From NCBI GenBank assembly GCA_018713425.1, contig DVOT01000246.1, positions 1 to 57,688 of the forward strand: a DNA stretch of 57,688 nt, written 5' to 3'. The stretch comes from Alectryocaccomicrobium faecavium (GTDB taxonomy: Bacteria > Bacillota > Clostridia > Christensenellales > Aristaeellaceae). The translations under genes were made by a program, and so were the position numbers. The notes beneath the pieces were generated by a model, which searched no databases, had not been told where the DNA came from, and saw only the letters and a program-made list of their open reading frames with translations. Of the stretch, positions 41,680 to 50,180 are shown in pieces; position 1 is the first letter of the stretch, and each line of letters starts with the position of its first letter.

Positions 41680-42171
41680 CTAGATGTACTCCCCATAGTC
41701 GCATTGGATCGCAACGTCCCTGTATTCGCATCCCTGCGCAGAAAATGTTTCCGGCGGGACGATATTCATCAGCGCCCGGCGCAGTTTGCAGCCCTTAGCC
41801 TGCCGGTCGTCTTTCAGGCATACCGCGCATTCGGCTGCCATGGCCGCGTTGATGATCTCGCGCAGGTCGTCTTCGCTGGCGATGATCTGTTCCGGCGTCC
41901 GGGCGGCGGGCTTGAGCCGCACCAAAACTTCCCCATGCGTGCAAAGCCTTTGCATGTACAAAAGCGTCTTGACGGGCAGCGTGTCGTAGATCGCCACCAA
42001 CAAATTGTTTGCCGTAGTCGTCATAAGCCGCCATTGCCGCCAGCCGTTGGGGATCAGCTTCAGCCGCTCCCGCAAAACGTCCTGATGCGCGATCAGCTGG
42101 GCGTCGAGGGCGGAAAGGTATTCAATGATCGCGCGCTCGCGCCCGCTTGCGGGCTGAATCCTTGAGTTCAC
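41680..42171 (-). CDS. Phage protein of unknown function (DUF5651-like)
   Basis: 163 residues, GTG start at 42171 whose G is the last base of the upstream gene's TAG. Helical: SGRERAIIEYLSALDAQLIA, TANNLLVAIYDTLPVKTLLY, then EDDLREIINAAMAAECAVCL and a C..C...C cluster (CAVCLKDDRQAKGCKL) that may bind zinc. Resemblance to DUF5651 phage proteins is tentative. It lies among replication genes. Confidence 0.55.
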   Translation of the reverse strand: MNSRIQPASGRERAIIEYLSALDAQLIAHQDVLRERLKLIPNGWRQWRLMTTTANNLLVAIYDTLPVKTLLYMQRLCTHGEVLVRLKPAARTPEQIIASEDDLREIINAAMAAECAVCLKDDRQAKGCKLRRALMNIVPPETFSAQGCEYRDVAIQCDYGEYI

Positions 42172-42596
42172 TACTTCGCGCCCCCTCTCGCCCGAATGGC
42201 CTTCATGGCCTTGTAGTCGTCCCACATGCGCACCTGTTCCATGGCAACGCTGTATTCGCAGCGCGGCAGGTCGCGCACACTGCTGATACCCGTCGTCAGG
42301 CGCACGGCCCGGCGGATCGCGTTGGCCGCAGCCTTTTCGCAGCCCTCCGCGCGGTACTGGGCGCAGATTTCCGCCGCCCGGCTGCGGATCGCCTCGTGGA
42401 TCGCGTTCGCCTGCGCCGGCGTCACCTTGGTCAGCAGCCGCACTTCGCGTTCCAGCGCCGCCATACGCTCATTGGTGGCGCGCAGCATATCGGCCATGCC
42501 GCGCATGATTTCGCCCATTTGCCCCAGCGTTTGCCGCACGTCGGCAGACAGCGCAGTGGGCGCAGCGCAGGGCTGCATGATCTCGTTGTTCGCCAT
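42171..42596 (-). CDS. ORF6C-domain phage protein
   Basis: 141 residues. N-terminal coiled coil (LGQMGEIMRGMADMLRATNE, RMAALEREVRLL), then TPAQANAIHEAIRSRAAEIC and ANAIRRAVRLTTGISSVRDLP, the pattern of the ORF6C domain found at the end of phage antirepressor proteins. No N-terminal BRO/AntA domain is present. ATG 42596 overlaps the end of the DUF3102 gene's TGA by none but is 2 bases away, with GGGAGG inside that gene. Confidence 0.72.
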   Translation of the reverse strand: MANNEIMQPCAAPTALSADVRQTLGQMGEIMRGMADMLRATNERMAALEREVRLLTKVTPAQANAIHEAIRSRAAEICAQYRAEGCEKAAANAIRRAVRLTTGISSVRDLPRCEYSVAMEQVRMWDDYKAMKAIRARGGAK

Positions 42597-42598
42597 AT

Positions 42599-43579
42599 TC
42601 AGCCCTCCCCGCAGATGACCACGGTTTCCAGCGCGCGGCGCGCGCCGTCCACCCAAGTGCCCACCATATCCACATACTGCCGCATTTGCGCACGTTCTCC
42701 GCTGCCCATCCGCGCCACGTCCGCGCCGATGTGGGGCAGCACGCCCGCCGCGCCGATGAACGCGCGCACCGCCGCCGCCAGATCGCCGGCCCCGAAGGCC
42801 GTCTCGGTCGTTTCGCCTCGCGCTGCCTGCGCCTTCTGGTTCAAAAGTTCCTGCTGGGCCTGTTGCCGCAGTTCCGCTTGCTGTTCCGCGTAGCTTTCGG
42901 CGTCGGCCAGTTCGGCCTTCAGGCGGTCGATCTCGCCTTGGGCTTCGGCGCTGATCCCGCCGGCGGCGTTCTGTTTGGCCTCGTCCAGTTCATCGCGCAG
43001 CTTTTTGATGGCTCGCGCCCGGCTGTTTTCGAGGCTGCGCGCGCGGTCGTCGGCCTCTTGTAGCTTCTGCCGCAGTTCTTGGGCCTCCCGCATCGCCCGT
43101 TCCGCATCGCGGGAATTGGCGGCCGCGCGGGCGGCGGTCTTTTCGTTGATCTCCGCAAGCTGATCGGCGCGCTGCTTTTCGCGCTTCACGGCCTCTTGGA
43201 GTTCCCGCAGGCTCATGTCGTCGGCGACCGCCTTTTCGGCGATGGGTTCCCGCGCTTCTTCTGGCAAAGCCAGAATCGCCTGTATCTTGCTGATCGGCAG
43301 CTTGGCCATGGCGCTGCCCGGCAAAACGCTGCGCGCCGCCTGCATCAGCTTTTGCGCGCTGCGCTCGCTCATGCCGGTGTTTTTGCGCACCCACGTTTCC
43401 CATTGGCCATGAGGCACCAGCCCGGCTTCCTTGGCCTCGTTCAGGCAACGGCCCACTTCCAGCATGTTTTCATAAGCGCCTTGCATGTGGATGGCGATGC
43501 GGTATTCGATGTTTTCCAGTGCGACCGGCGCTGGCTCGGTCTCTTTGATGCAGGTTACTTTCATTTCGTCTCTAAGCAT
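42599..43579 (-). CDS. DUF3102-like protein with long coiled coil
   Basis: 326 residues. N-terminal part (IAIHMQGAYENMLEVGRCLN, EAKEAGLVPHGQWETWVRKN, GMSERSAQKLMQAARSVL, SKIQAILALPEE) is the DUF3102/KilA-like region seen in phage and plasmid proteins; the middle (about 130-255) is a long coiled coil; the end is helical. Possibly a nucleoid- or replication-associated DNA-binding protein. The likely start is ATG 43579, overlapping the previous gene by 8 bases. Confidence 0.7.
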   Translation of the reverse strand: MLRDEMKVTCIKETEPAPVALENIEYRIAIHMQGAYENMLEVGRCLNEAKEAGLVPHGQWETWVRKNTGMSERSAQKLMQAARSVLPGSAMAKLPISKIQAILALPEEAREPIAEKAVADDMSLRELQEAVKREKQRADQLAEINEKTAARAAANSRDAERAMREAQELRQKLQEADDRARSLENSRARAIKKLRDELDEAKQNAAGGISAEAQGEIDRLKAELADAESYAEQQAELRQQAQQELLNQKAQAARGETTETAFGAGDLAAAVRAFIGAAGVLPHIGADVARMGSGERAQMRQYVDMVGTWVDGARRALETVVICGEG

Positions 43580-43874
43580 TTTCTTCAAGCGCTCCCTTCA
43601 TCGTCCTGTAAATCGTACATTTGCCGTATTGCTGGCAACAAAACCGCCGGTAGTGTTCGTTGCGCGCTTCGCCGCTATGGTAGGCCCTCTTTTTCCCGCC
43701 GCAAACCAAGTAATAGCGACCCCGGTAGCTGCTGCGATGCTCGAAGCACGGGCAGCGCGCGCGCAGGCCGTCGCGCGTGGCCCCTCGCGCGCCCTGCTGG
43801 CAGTTGCATGTCTCCCCGATTTCCAGCGGCCGGCCGCACGCGGCACAAACGCGGTCATAGATTTCATGCCGCAT
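43572..43874 (-). CDS. Cys-rich probable zinc-binding phage protein
   Basis: 100 residues with VCAACGRPLEIGETCNC, ARCPCFEHR, YLVCGGKKR and RFCCQQYGKC: nine or more cysteines, including two CxxC knuckles. It looks like a zinc-ribbon DNA-binding or structural protein, function unknown. GGGAGGGG precedes ATG 43874. Located in the early/replication operon. Confidence 0.65.
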   Translation of the reverse strand: MRHEIYDRVCAACGRPLEIGETCNCQQGARGATRDGLRARCPCFEHRSSYRGRYYLVCGGKKRAYHSGEARNEHYRRFCCQQYGKCTIYRTMKGALEENA

Positions 43875-43893
43875 CTCTTCACCCCTCCCTTGC

Positions 43894-43917
43894 AAAAGCG
43901 TCTGCGCAGACGCTTTT
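43894..43917. terminator. 24-bp perfect palindrome, copy 4
   Basis: Identical to the copy at 26975-26998. It directly follows the stop codon of the 56-residue gene (43919) and precedes the Cys-rich gene. Confidence 0.75.
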
Positions 43918-43918
43918 G

Positions 43919-44089
43919 CTATTCGCAGTCCATGATCGCGTCGTACAGGTCTTGTGTTCGCTCGCCGGCGTCAAGCCGCTGCTTCAGCGGCAGCAACGTC
44001 AGATGCAGCCCAAAGCTGCCCGCCCACCCAAGGGACACATAAGCGGCGATCAATTCGTTCAGCCATGCTTCTGCGCGCGCCCAGTCCAT
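43919..44089 (-). CDS. Small phage protein (56 aa)
   Basis: MDWARAEAWLNELIAAYVSL, a short WAGSFGLHLTLLPLKQRL stretch and DLYDAIMDCE. GGAGG stands 8 bases before ATG 44089, and the stop touches the repeated palindrome. It lies 17 bases after the primase/helicase gene, so it belongs to that operon. No family recognised. Confidence 0.6.
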   Translation of the reverse strand: MDWARAEAWLNELIAAYVSLGWAGSFGLHLTLLPLKQRLDAGERTQDLYDAIMDCE

Positions 44090-44106
44090 GCGTCTTTCCT
44101 CCCTTC

Positions 44107-46851
44107 CTAAAATGGCAGTTCTTCGTCTTCCACTTCGACAAAGCCGTCCGTGCCCGGCATACCGTCCAGCGGCATTCGCTGTTGTTCCACGGCCGTTCTA
44201 GGCCCGTCGATGTGGATGCGCGGCACCCACAAGAGCCGCTGGCATTTTCCGTCGATCCACTTAGGGCGCGTCGCGCTTGTGCTGGTCGTCGTTTCGGCGG
44301 TCAGCACGCCGTCTTCGCGCATCTGCTTGTACAGCATCTTTGCCGTCAGCGGAAACGCCTGCCCTTGATCGTTGCACAACTTGGCCACCACGCGATAGGC
44401 CACCTGCGGCATCAGATAGTAAAAGTCCGCATCCATATAGCCGATCATTTCGCGTCCGCCGCCACCGCCGCCCCCGCCTTCGCCTGCCGGCGAAGTCAGA
44501 TCGCGCACGCTTGCGCTTTTGCTGGTCAAAAGTTCCGATATGGTGCCCAGAAAGATTTTGCTGGGCCGGTCTTCCTTCATGTCGTCCGATTGCCGCTTGC
44601 TGTTCTGCGTGGCGATCTCCCACGCCTCGCCCAGCATTTCCACGGCCTGTTCGGTTGTGATCGCCTTCACGTCGCGCATGTAGCGCAGCATGCACTGATA
44701 GCCCACCATCATGTGCGCAATGGCTTCGGCGGTGCGCCCGTGCTGGCCCGCCGTCTGCTTCAGCGCCATGGCCCGGTTTTGTACAAAGGCTTCGTGCAGC
44801 ATCTCCGGCAGTTCGTCCACCTGCTTCAGCAGCCATTTGATATAGCCGCGCATGGATTTTTGCAAGTACCCCTGCCGCGCAAGTTCCTGCATCGCCGTCA
44901 AGCTGTCGTTCACGGGAATGTCGTCCTTTCGCACGCTGGTGATATAAAAGCGCGCCATGCCGCTTTCGCCCACGCCCGGCGTGTCCTCGCCGCTGATGAT
45001 CGCCACGCCGCGGGGCGGCATGGCCTCTTGCAGCGTCAGATCGCTTTTCATGCGCCCGCGCTCTGCGCCGTCTCCGAAGGCGCGTGCAAGGCTCTGCGCG
45101 GTCGCCTCCATCTTCTTGCGCTCTTGCAGGCTGGTCACTGGATGATAGTCGTCCACGACGATGGGCATGTCTTTGAGCAAAAACGCCTTCTTGCGGATGA
45201 AGTTTGCCGTGTCGTTGAAGGACGCCGGCAGGCTCTTGCCGGTGAAATTGCCAAAGTGCGAAAGGGCCAGCGCAAGGGCCGTACTCTTGCGCGTGCCAGT
45301 GCCGCCCAGCACGAACAGCGCATAGGCCGGGGCCGCGCCCGTGGCCGCCAGAAACTCGCGCAGCGGGGCCAGAAAAATGGTGCCCAGCAGGGGGACGGCG
45401 ATGTGGTCGGCCATGCACGCCTTCATGGTCAGCGTCGCCAGCGCGCCGTCCATATAGCTGATGTCGTCAAACCCTGCCGCGCCGCTGCCGTCCAGACGGT
45501 AGGCAGACAGGCCGCTGCCCAAGTCCACGGTCACGCCATCCGCGCCGATCGCGCCGCCCTGATACAGATACGCCCACTTTCCGCCGATCTTCCGCCACCC
45601 CGTGTGCGTGTACTCCGTGATGCGCCTCACGGTCATACGGCCCACTTCGTTTATTGCGTAGCGCACTTTGTCCTTCGTCGTGTTCCCCGGCATCACGCTG
45701 GCCGCGAAGTCCCAGTTTTCCGCCACCCAGTTCATGCCGTTAAATTGGCTGGCCTTGATGTGTACGCGCGGCAGCGGCGCGCCGGTCACGCTCCATCCGT
45801 CGATGACCATTTCCTTGCTTTTGTTCACGCCGTCGTCGCGTTCCACCACGGCCACGGGCAGCGCCACGAAGTTGGCCAGCGGCTTCGGCCCGTCCTGCGT
45901 CGCTTGGCAGATGCGCCCGCCGTCCACGCAGTAGCCCAGTATGCGCCCATAGTATTCGGCGGCCGCGTCCCGCTGCATGGCGGCGCTGGCGGCGTAGGGT
46001 TCCGCTTCCCGCATCAGGCGTTCCAACGCAGCCTTGCCCGTCTCTGCACCCATCAGCTTGAAAAAATCCGTGGCGTCGCCCTTCGGCGGCAGCTTTTCGC
46101 ACGCCTTCGTCAGGTCGAGGATGCGCACGCTCTTGGCGACCTTGGACGCAGCCTGCGCGACGGCCTGCGCGTGCGTGCGGCCCACGTCGTCGTTGTCGGG
46201 GATGACATACAAATCTGCGCCTTTCAGACTTTCCGTGTAGTGCCCGGAATGCCATTTGCCCGCGCCCATGGGGTTCGTCGTAGCTGTGTAGCCGATGGCG
46301 GCCATGTTGTCGCAGTCCTTCTCGCCTTCGCACACGAACACGGGTTTGCCTGCTTGGATCGCCGCGCACACTTCCGGCAGGCGGTAGAGTACCAGCCGCA
46401 CGCCTTCCTTCGTGTACTTGTACTCGCCCGGCTTGTCTGGGTCAGGCTGACGAAGACTGAACGTCTTGCCGCCGTCCTCCCGCTCGTACCGGCAGGCTTC
46501 AAACAGCAGCTTGCCGTTTTCGTCCCGGTACGGATAGGCGCAGACGAATTTGCCGCGGGACTTCCGTTCGCTTTTCGCGCTCCCGGCGGGCTTGGGCGGC
46601 GTGGGCTTAGGCGCTGACCGGCGCGGCTGGGCCGGGTCGCGGAACAGATCGCGCATGCTAAGGCCCATAGCTGCCACGACGGAATTGGTGACGCATCCGG
46701 CCTGACACTTCAGCACGATCCCGCGCTCGCCTTCCCGCACGCACAGGCTGGCGGTCTTGTCGTCGTGCGCCGGGCAGCGGCACATGTATTCGCCGCTGGC
46801 GTTCGGCCCGCTGTCTACGTGCAGGCGGGACAGAAATTCATGTAGTTCCAC
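44107..46851 (-). CDS. Primase/helicase: CHC2-type zinc finger, Toprim, DUF927 helicase
   Basis: 914 residues, GTG start at 46851 with AGGAGG ahead. N-terminal zinc finger (CRCPAHDDKTASL ... VLKCQAGC), a Toprim domain (PVFVCEGEKDCDNMAAIGYT; DLYVIPDNDDVGR), a linker, then a DUF927 superfamily-helicase/ATPase domain with Walker A VLGGTGTRKSTAL and Walker B MPIVVDDYHPV. The C-terminal part has a Gly-only run (AGEGGGGGGGGREM) and a winged-helix-like end. It likely primes and unwinds DNA in phage replication. The gene is coupled to an upstream HTH gene. Confidence 0.9.
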   Translation of the reverse strand: MELHEFLSRLHVDSGPNASGEYMCRCPAHDDKTASLCVREGERGIVLKCQAGCVTNSVVAAMGLSMRDLFRDPAQPRRSAPKPTPPKPAGSAKSERKSRGKFVCAYPYRDENGKLLFEACRYEREDGGKTFSLRQPDPDKPGEYKYTKEGVRLVLYRLPEVCAAIQAGKPVFVCEGEKDCDNMAAIGYTATTNPMGAGKWHSGHYTESLKGADLYVIPDNDDVGRTHAQAVAQAASKVAKSVRILDLTKACEKLPPKGDATDFFKLMGAETGKAALERLMREAEPYAASAAMQRDAAAEYYGRILGYCVDGGRICQATQDGPKPLANFVALPVAVVERDDGVNKSKEMVIDGWSVTGAPLPRVHIKASQFNGMNWVAENWDFAASVMPGNTTKDKVRYAINEVGRMTVRRITEYTHTGWRKIGGKWAYLYQGGAIGADGVTVDLGSGLSAYRLDGSGAAGFDDISYMDGALATLTMKACMADHIAVPLLGTIFLAPLREFLAATGAAPAYALFVLGGTGTRKSTALALALSHFGNFTGKSLPASFNDTANFIRKKAFLLKDMPIVVDDYHPVTSLQERKKMEATAQSLARAFGDGAERGRMKSDLTLQEAMPPRGVAIISGEDTPGVGESGMARFYITSVRKDDIPVNDSLTAMQELARQGYLQKSMRGYIKWLLKQVDELPEMLHEAFVQNRAMALKQTAGQHGRTAEAIAHMMVGYQCMLRYMRDVKAITTEQAVEMLGEAWEIATQNSKRQSDDMKEDRPSKIFLGTISELLTSKSASVRDLTSPAGEGGGGGGGGREMIGYMDADFYYLMPQVAYRVVAKLCNDQGQAFPLTAKMLYKQMREDGVLTAETTTSTSATRPKWIDGKCQRLLWVPRIHIDGPRTAVEQQRMPLDGMPGTDGFVEVEDEELPF

Positions 46852-46862
46852 GCGCCTGCCTC

Positions 46863-47198
46863 CTATTCGCCGTCCGTTGTTTTCTTCATGCGCCGCAGGA
46901 TCGCGGCGCGCACGTCGTCCAGATCGAAATAATAGCGCTGTCCCACTTTGCTGTATGGAATCCATCCCTCACGGACGCCCCGCCGGATCGCCGAAGCGGT
47001 CAGCCCGGTTTCCGCGCTCACCGCGTCGATCATAACGCCATCCGGCTTCGATAACACGTCGCGCGCTTCGTCGATGTCCACCAGCATTCGATTGCCCAGC
47101 AACATGACGGATAGCTCGCCGCATCGCACGGCGCGGCGGATGATGGATTCCTTGATGTCCAGTACCGCCGCCGCTTCTCGGATGGTCTTCAGGTTCAC
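46863..47198 (-). CDS. Double helix-turn-helix (excisionase/MerR-like) protein
   Basis: 111 residues, GTG start. Two similar HTH units in a row: LKTIREAAAVLDIKESIIRR ... DIDEARDVL, and VMIDAVSAETGLTASAIRRG ... YYFDLDDVRAAIL. Each resembles the winged HTH of excisionases/HTH_17. It could be the phage excisionase or a regulator, although it is located far from int. GGGGGCTGAC precedes the GTG. Confidence 0.68.
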   Translation of the reverse strand: MNLKTIREAAAVLDIKESIIRRAVRCGELSVMLLGNRMLVDIDEARDVLSKPDGVMIDAVSAETGLTASAIRRGVREGWIPYSKVGQRYYFDLDDVRAAILRRMKKTTDGE

Positions 47199-47201
47199 GG
47201 G

Positions 47202-47513
47202 TCAGCCCCCCAGTTCTGCCTTTACCAGTCGCAGATTTTCCTTGCAGTATCGGATTGCCTTGTTATAGGGCATAGTGCCGACGCATTCGTCGCGCCCGTT
47301 GATTGTCTTGCACACGATCGCTTTGCGCAGCTTTGCGTCAAACTCTATGTATGCCATGCTGGGCAAAGGCGGATTGGCGTAATTCGCACTGCGCAATACG
47401 GCCTGCGCCCGCCATGCGCGCGCCAGATAATCCATGCGCGGATTTCCGGCTGGATGCAGTGCGTACAGTGCGCGCAGCTGATCCGGCGTGTCGATCTGGT
47501 ACCGCTTAATCAT
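47202..47513 (-). CDS. Hypothetical early phage protein
   Basis: 103 residues: MIKRYQIDTPDQLRALYALH, PRMDYLARAWRAQAVLRSAN, RYCKENLRLVKAELGG. ATG 47513 overlaps the end of the preceding gene by 8 bases, with GGAGGAAG in that gene. Mixed alpha/beta; no family recognised. Part of the early operon. Confidence 0.6.
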   Translation of the reverse strand: MIKRYQIDTPDQLRALYALHPAGNPRMDYLARAWRAQAVLRSANYANPPLPSMAYIEFDAKLRKAIVCKTINGRDECVGTMPYNKAIRYCKENLRLVKAELGG

Positions 47514-47997
47514 GGGGCTTCCTCCCTTCGCGCGTCTGTCCCACGGCCTTGTCGATGGCGGCTATCGTCTCTTCCATCACGCGCCGCAGTTCGACGGCCT
47601 TGGCGCGGATCGCCGCGGCGGCGGGCAGTTCGTCGTCGGTTATGTGCCCGTCGCGCGCCACCGCCGCGAAGCGCAGCGCGATTTCCTGCGCGCTCTGGAA
47701 GGCCACGGCCCAGCCCAGGGCCGCCCGCGCCAGCTCGCTGTTTTCCGCGCAGCCGTAGTCCGGCAGCAGCGGGCAGTGCGCGCGGATGTGCGCCGCCTTC
47801 AGGTCGGGGTCGCCGTAGGCTTCCACCATTTTCTGCACCGCGTCACATGGCGGGATCGTGCGCCCGGTTTCGTAGTCGGCCAGCGCTTCGCAGCTTACGA
47901 AGATTTCGCTTGCCGTCCGTTCCCGGCTGGCGAACAGCGAATCGCGCTGCGCCGCCTGCATCCGGGCGCGGTAGTAGATGTTCGTCGGGGCCTTCAT
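47506..47997 (-). CDS. XRE-like regulator of the early operon
   Basis: 163 residues. NIYYRARMQAAQRDSLFASR, RTASEIFVSCEALADYETGR, IPPCDAVQKMVEAYGDPDLK forms an HTH_3-like domain with the ETG turn typical of XRE proteins, and the remainder is helical. In related phages such proteins act as Cro-like or early regulators. Its ATG overlaps the upstream stop (ATGA), and GGGAGA is 6 bases upstream. Confidence 0.65.
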   Translation of the reverse strand: MKAPTNIYYRARMQAAQRDSLFASRERTASEIFVSCEALADYETGRTIPPCDAVQKMVEAYGDPDLKAAHIRAHCPLLPDYGCAENSELARAALGWAVAFQSAQEIALRFAAVARDGHITDDELPAAAAIRAKAVELRRVMEETIAAIDKAVGQTREGRKPHD

Positions 47998-48233
47998 GCT
48001 TTGGTCTCCCTTCGATGCGGGCGCGTCACGATCTCAACCGTGCTGCCGTTTTCAAGGCCCATAAGTTCCGGAACCTTCCGCACGGTTACATAGACCGGCG
48101 CTTTGAAATTTCCCATAATATCACCGATGACATTTGCCTTGCATGTATATGCGACAAGGCCGCTGTAAGCATGCTTGTCGGCAGTGTCGTAAAATGCGTA
48201 GAAATATACATTTAATCCTTCCTGCTTGTTCAT
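47994..48233 (-). CDS. Small early phage protein (79 aa)
   Basis: MNKQEGLNVYFYAFYDTADK, HAYSGLVAYTCKANVIGDIM, APVYVTVRKVPELMGLENGS: beta-rich, no recognised family. ATG 48233 has AGGAGG 9 bases upstream. Second gene of the leftward early operon. Confidence 0.6.
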   Translation of the reverse strand: MNKQEGLNVYFYAFYDTADKHAYSGLVAYTCKANVIGDIMGNFKAPVYVTVRKVPELMGLENGSTVEIVTRPHRRETKA

Positions 48234-48246
48234 GAAAATCTGCCTC

Positions 48247-48525
48247 CTATCGTTTTGCAATGCGGCGCTTCACTCGGTTGTAGTATTTCTTGCGGACGCG
48301 CAGCTTCTTGGCGCGCGTCATGCAGTGCAGTTCTCTTCGGTTTGCGGCAGCATAGACGCGCGCCGCTTCGGCTGCTTCGATGGCCTGGATGGCGTCCAGC
48401 GCCGGGCCGATCACCTGGGAAAAGGCGTCGGCGATCAGGCCCATCGCTTCGCCTATGGCGTCGAAGAAGTTTGAAACGGCCTCCTGCATCTCCCGGAGTG
48501 CGTTTGTCCAGGCGGTTTCTTCCAT
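48247..48525 (-). CDS. Small early phage protein (92 aa)
   Basis: MEETAWTNALREMQEAVSNF and FDAIGEAMGLIADAFSQVIG form long amphipathic helices; the last 30 residues are very basic (MTRAKKLRVRKKYYNRVKRR), suggesting nucleic-acid binding. AAGGAGG precedes ATG 48525. It is the first leftward gene after the switch region, the place of cro-like or early control genes, but no HTH is visible. Confidence 0.6.
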   Translation of the reverse strand: MEETAWTNALREMQEAVSNFFDAIGEAMGLIADAFSQVIGPALDAIQAIEAAEAARVYAAANRRELHCMTRAKKLRVRKKYYNRVKRRIAKR

Positions 48526-48627
48526 GTCCTCCACCTCCTTTTCATGCCATTGTTGGCGGTTTTCCTGTCGCCTTTCGGTCTTGCAAGACATTGCATTATC
48601 GTGCAGCGCCGTGCAATAATGTATTGT

Positions 48628-48759
48628 GTACTTGACATTATACGCTTTTTTTTTTTTTGTAAAGACAGAAATTCAATAATGTCCGACATTCGCACAAATT
48701 TAACCGTGCGAAACAAAGCTGTGATAGAATGTCGGAAAGATGAAAAGGGGAGGACGATA
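48628..48759. promoter_or_regulatory. Lysis-lysogeny switch region
   Basis: Divergent control region. Leftward: TATAAT at 48636-48641 (minus) behind a run of 13 T/A and TTTACA. Rightward: TGATAGAAT (48722-48730) before the repressor. Operator candidates: AATGTC-C-GACATT, a 13-bp dyad at 48678-48690, plus the half sites GACATT at 48634-48639 (touching the leftward -10) and AATGTCGG near 48729-48736 (overlapping the rightward -10). Confidence 0.6.
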
Positions 48760-49272
48760 ATGCCATACAAGAATCGCTTGCGCGCGCTGCGCGAAGAAAA
48801 GGACTTGAAGCAGACGACCGTCGCCGAAGACCTTGGATTGTCGCGCACCACACTGTCCAATTATGAAGCGGGCATGCGGCCGTCGATTGAAAACGCCATT
48901 GCGCTGGCCCAGTATTATCATGTTTCGCTGGACTATATCGTCGGCCTGTCTGCTGAAAGAAATTCTACGGTTGGAGAGTTGACAACGTCGTTTGCGGCGC
49001 TGTCCGGGCTGGCGGTAGATGCTGCGCCCACTGCCAGCGACGTGGCGGCGCTGGTGGACGCTGCGATTCTCTATCAATGCAGCGGCGCGCCATGCGGGGA
49101 ACAGCCGATCAGCGCGTGGCGCGATTTCATGCGCCAGCTGACGGTTTGCCTGAATGCGGCCGCCAAGGGCGATGACGCCGCCTTGATTGATAGCGCAAAC
49201 GCGGCCACAGTGGCCGCGCTGGAAGTCGCAAAAATGCCCGCGCTGTACTACAAAAAGAAGGGGGAATCTTGA
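48760..49272 (+). CDS. Prophage repressor (cI-like, XRE family)
   Basis: 170 residues. N-terminal HTH_3: RLRALREEKDLKQTTVAEDL, GLSRTTLSNYEAGMRPSIE, NAIALAQYYHVSLDYIVGLS. The C-terminal part is helical and carries no RecA-type LexA peptidase motif, so induction may use another route, such as antirepression. GGGGAGG lies 6 bases before ATG 48760. It is divergent from the early operon and the first gene of the rightward lysogeny operon. Confidence 0.85.
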   Translation: MPYKNRLRALREEKDLKQTTVAEDLGLSRTTLSNYEAGMRPSIENAIALAQYYHVSLDYIVGLSAERNSTVGELTTSFAALSGLAVDAAPTASDVAALVDAAILYQCSGAPCGEQPISAWRDFMRQLTVCLNAAAKGDDAALIDSANAATVAALEVAKMPALYYKKKGES

Positions 49273-49273
49273 C

Positions 49274-50005
49274 ATGAAGAAGCTGCTTGCTCTGTGCCTT
49301 GCTCTGCTGTCCCTCGTTTCTGCTGCCGCTTCGGCAGAAGTGCTTGCCGATGGCTGGCAGGATGCCGGACTGGAAGCATTGCAGCAGGCCCAGCAGGACA
49401 TCGCAAACCGAATCAGCGAATTGCGCGCGGCCTCCGCGCCGGCTGCGGATCGCGTCGAGTTGTCCGGCTCGGGAACGTCCATTCTGACCGACGTTGCGAT
49501 TGATTTTTCGCCAGCCCGTGTTATAATTGAATGCGAAGGGGAGACCAGCGTCGCTTTCACGGGCGGGGATTACGATTACACCTTCAGCGCGTCAAGCTAC
49601 GAACAGGCTTTCTTCGATCAAACGGGCGCCTTCGACCTGCTCATTGAATCGACCGGGCCGTGGGCTGTGACCGTAGAACCGATTGCAGACGGCGGCGCGC
49701 TGCCCATGGAAGGCGCCGGCCCCTTTGTTTCAGACTTCTTCGAGCTTCCCGCGCCGATGATCGTGACGATCACTTCGGATGTCGAAGGAATGGACGCCCT
49801 GCTGACAAACCTCATTGTCGCGCTGTGCCATCAGTATGAGAACATCGAAAGCTGGCAGCAGGAATCGCTTACAAATGAATTGTTGTCGGGCGGAGACACT
49901 TTCAGCGCGGACGTGATCTTGCAGCCGGTGGACGGACGCACGCAGTATTGCTTGTCCGTCAAATGCGAACCCGGCGTCGCATGGTCGATAACGCCAAAGG
50001 GCTGA
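49274..50005 (+). CDS. Secreted protein expressed with the lysogeny genes
   Basis: 243 residues with a clear signal peptide (MKKLLALCLALLSLVSAAASA, cleavage after ASA) and no lipobox. The mature part has a coiled coil (LEALQQAQQDIANRISELRA), then beta-rich regions (SILTDVAIDFSPARVIIECE, FSASSYEQAFFDQTGAFDLL) and a C-terminal domain. It begins right after the repressor stop, so it is probably co-transcribed in the lysogen. Position suggests superinfection exclusion or another lysogenic-conversion function; no family recognised. Confidence 0.7.
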   Translation: MKKLLALCLALLSLVSAAASAEVLADGWQDAGLEALQQAQQDIANRISELRAASAPAADRVELSGSGTSILTDVAIDFSPARVIIECEGETSVAFTGGDYDYTFSASSYEQAFFDQTGAFDLLIESTGPWAVTVEPIADGGALPMEGAGPFVSDFFELPAPMIVTITSDVEGMDALLTNLIVALCHQYENIESWQQESLTNELLSGGDTFSADVILQPVDGRTQYCLSVKCEPGVAWSITPKG

Positions 50006-50070
50006 CCTTACACTTTTTTGGGGTTGCCGTTTACAGATGACGGCCCCCGATTACGCATGGACTGTAACGC

Positions 50071-50108
50071 CGAAAAGCCTTGTGCCACAAGGCTTTTCGC
50101 GCGTTTTT
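50071..50108 (+). terminator. Terminator behind the repressor/secreted-protein genes
   Basis: CGAAAAGCCTT and its complement (50071-50081, 50089-50099) pair around GTGCCAC and are followed by CGCGTTTTT. It separates the lysogeny operon from int. Confidence 0.75.
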
Positions 50109-50180
50109 GGGCGCACTTACAGTTTTACAGCAAAAAATACACATACCCCCACCATGGAATACTTTTCGGAGGTGCGACGC

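Noticed and set aside
43954..46617. 887-codon rightward open frame opposite the primase/helicase gene
   Set aside because: Shadow of the real gene (His/Arg-rich translation), which has clear domains on the other strand.
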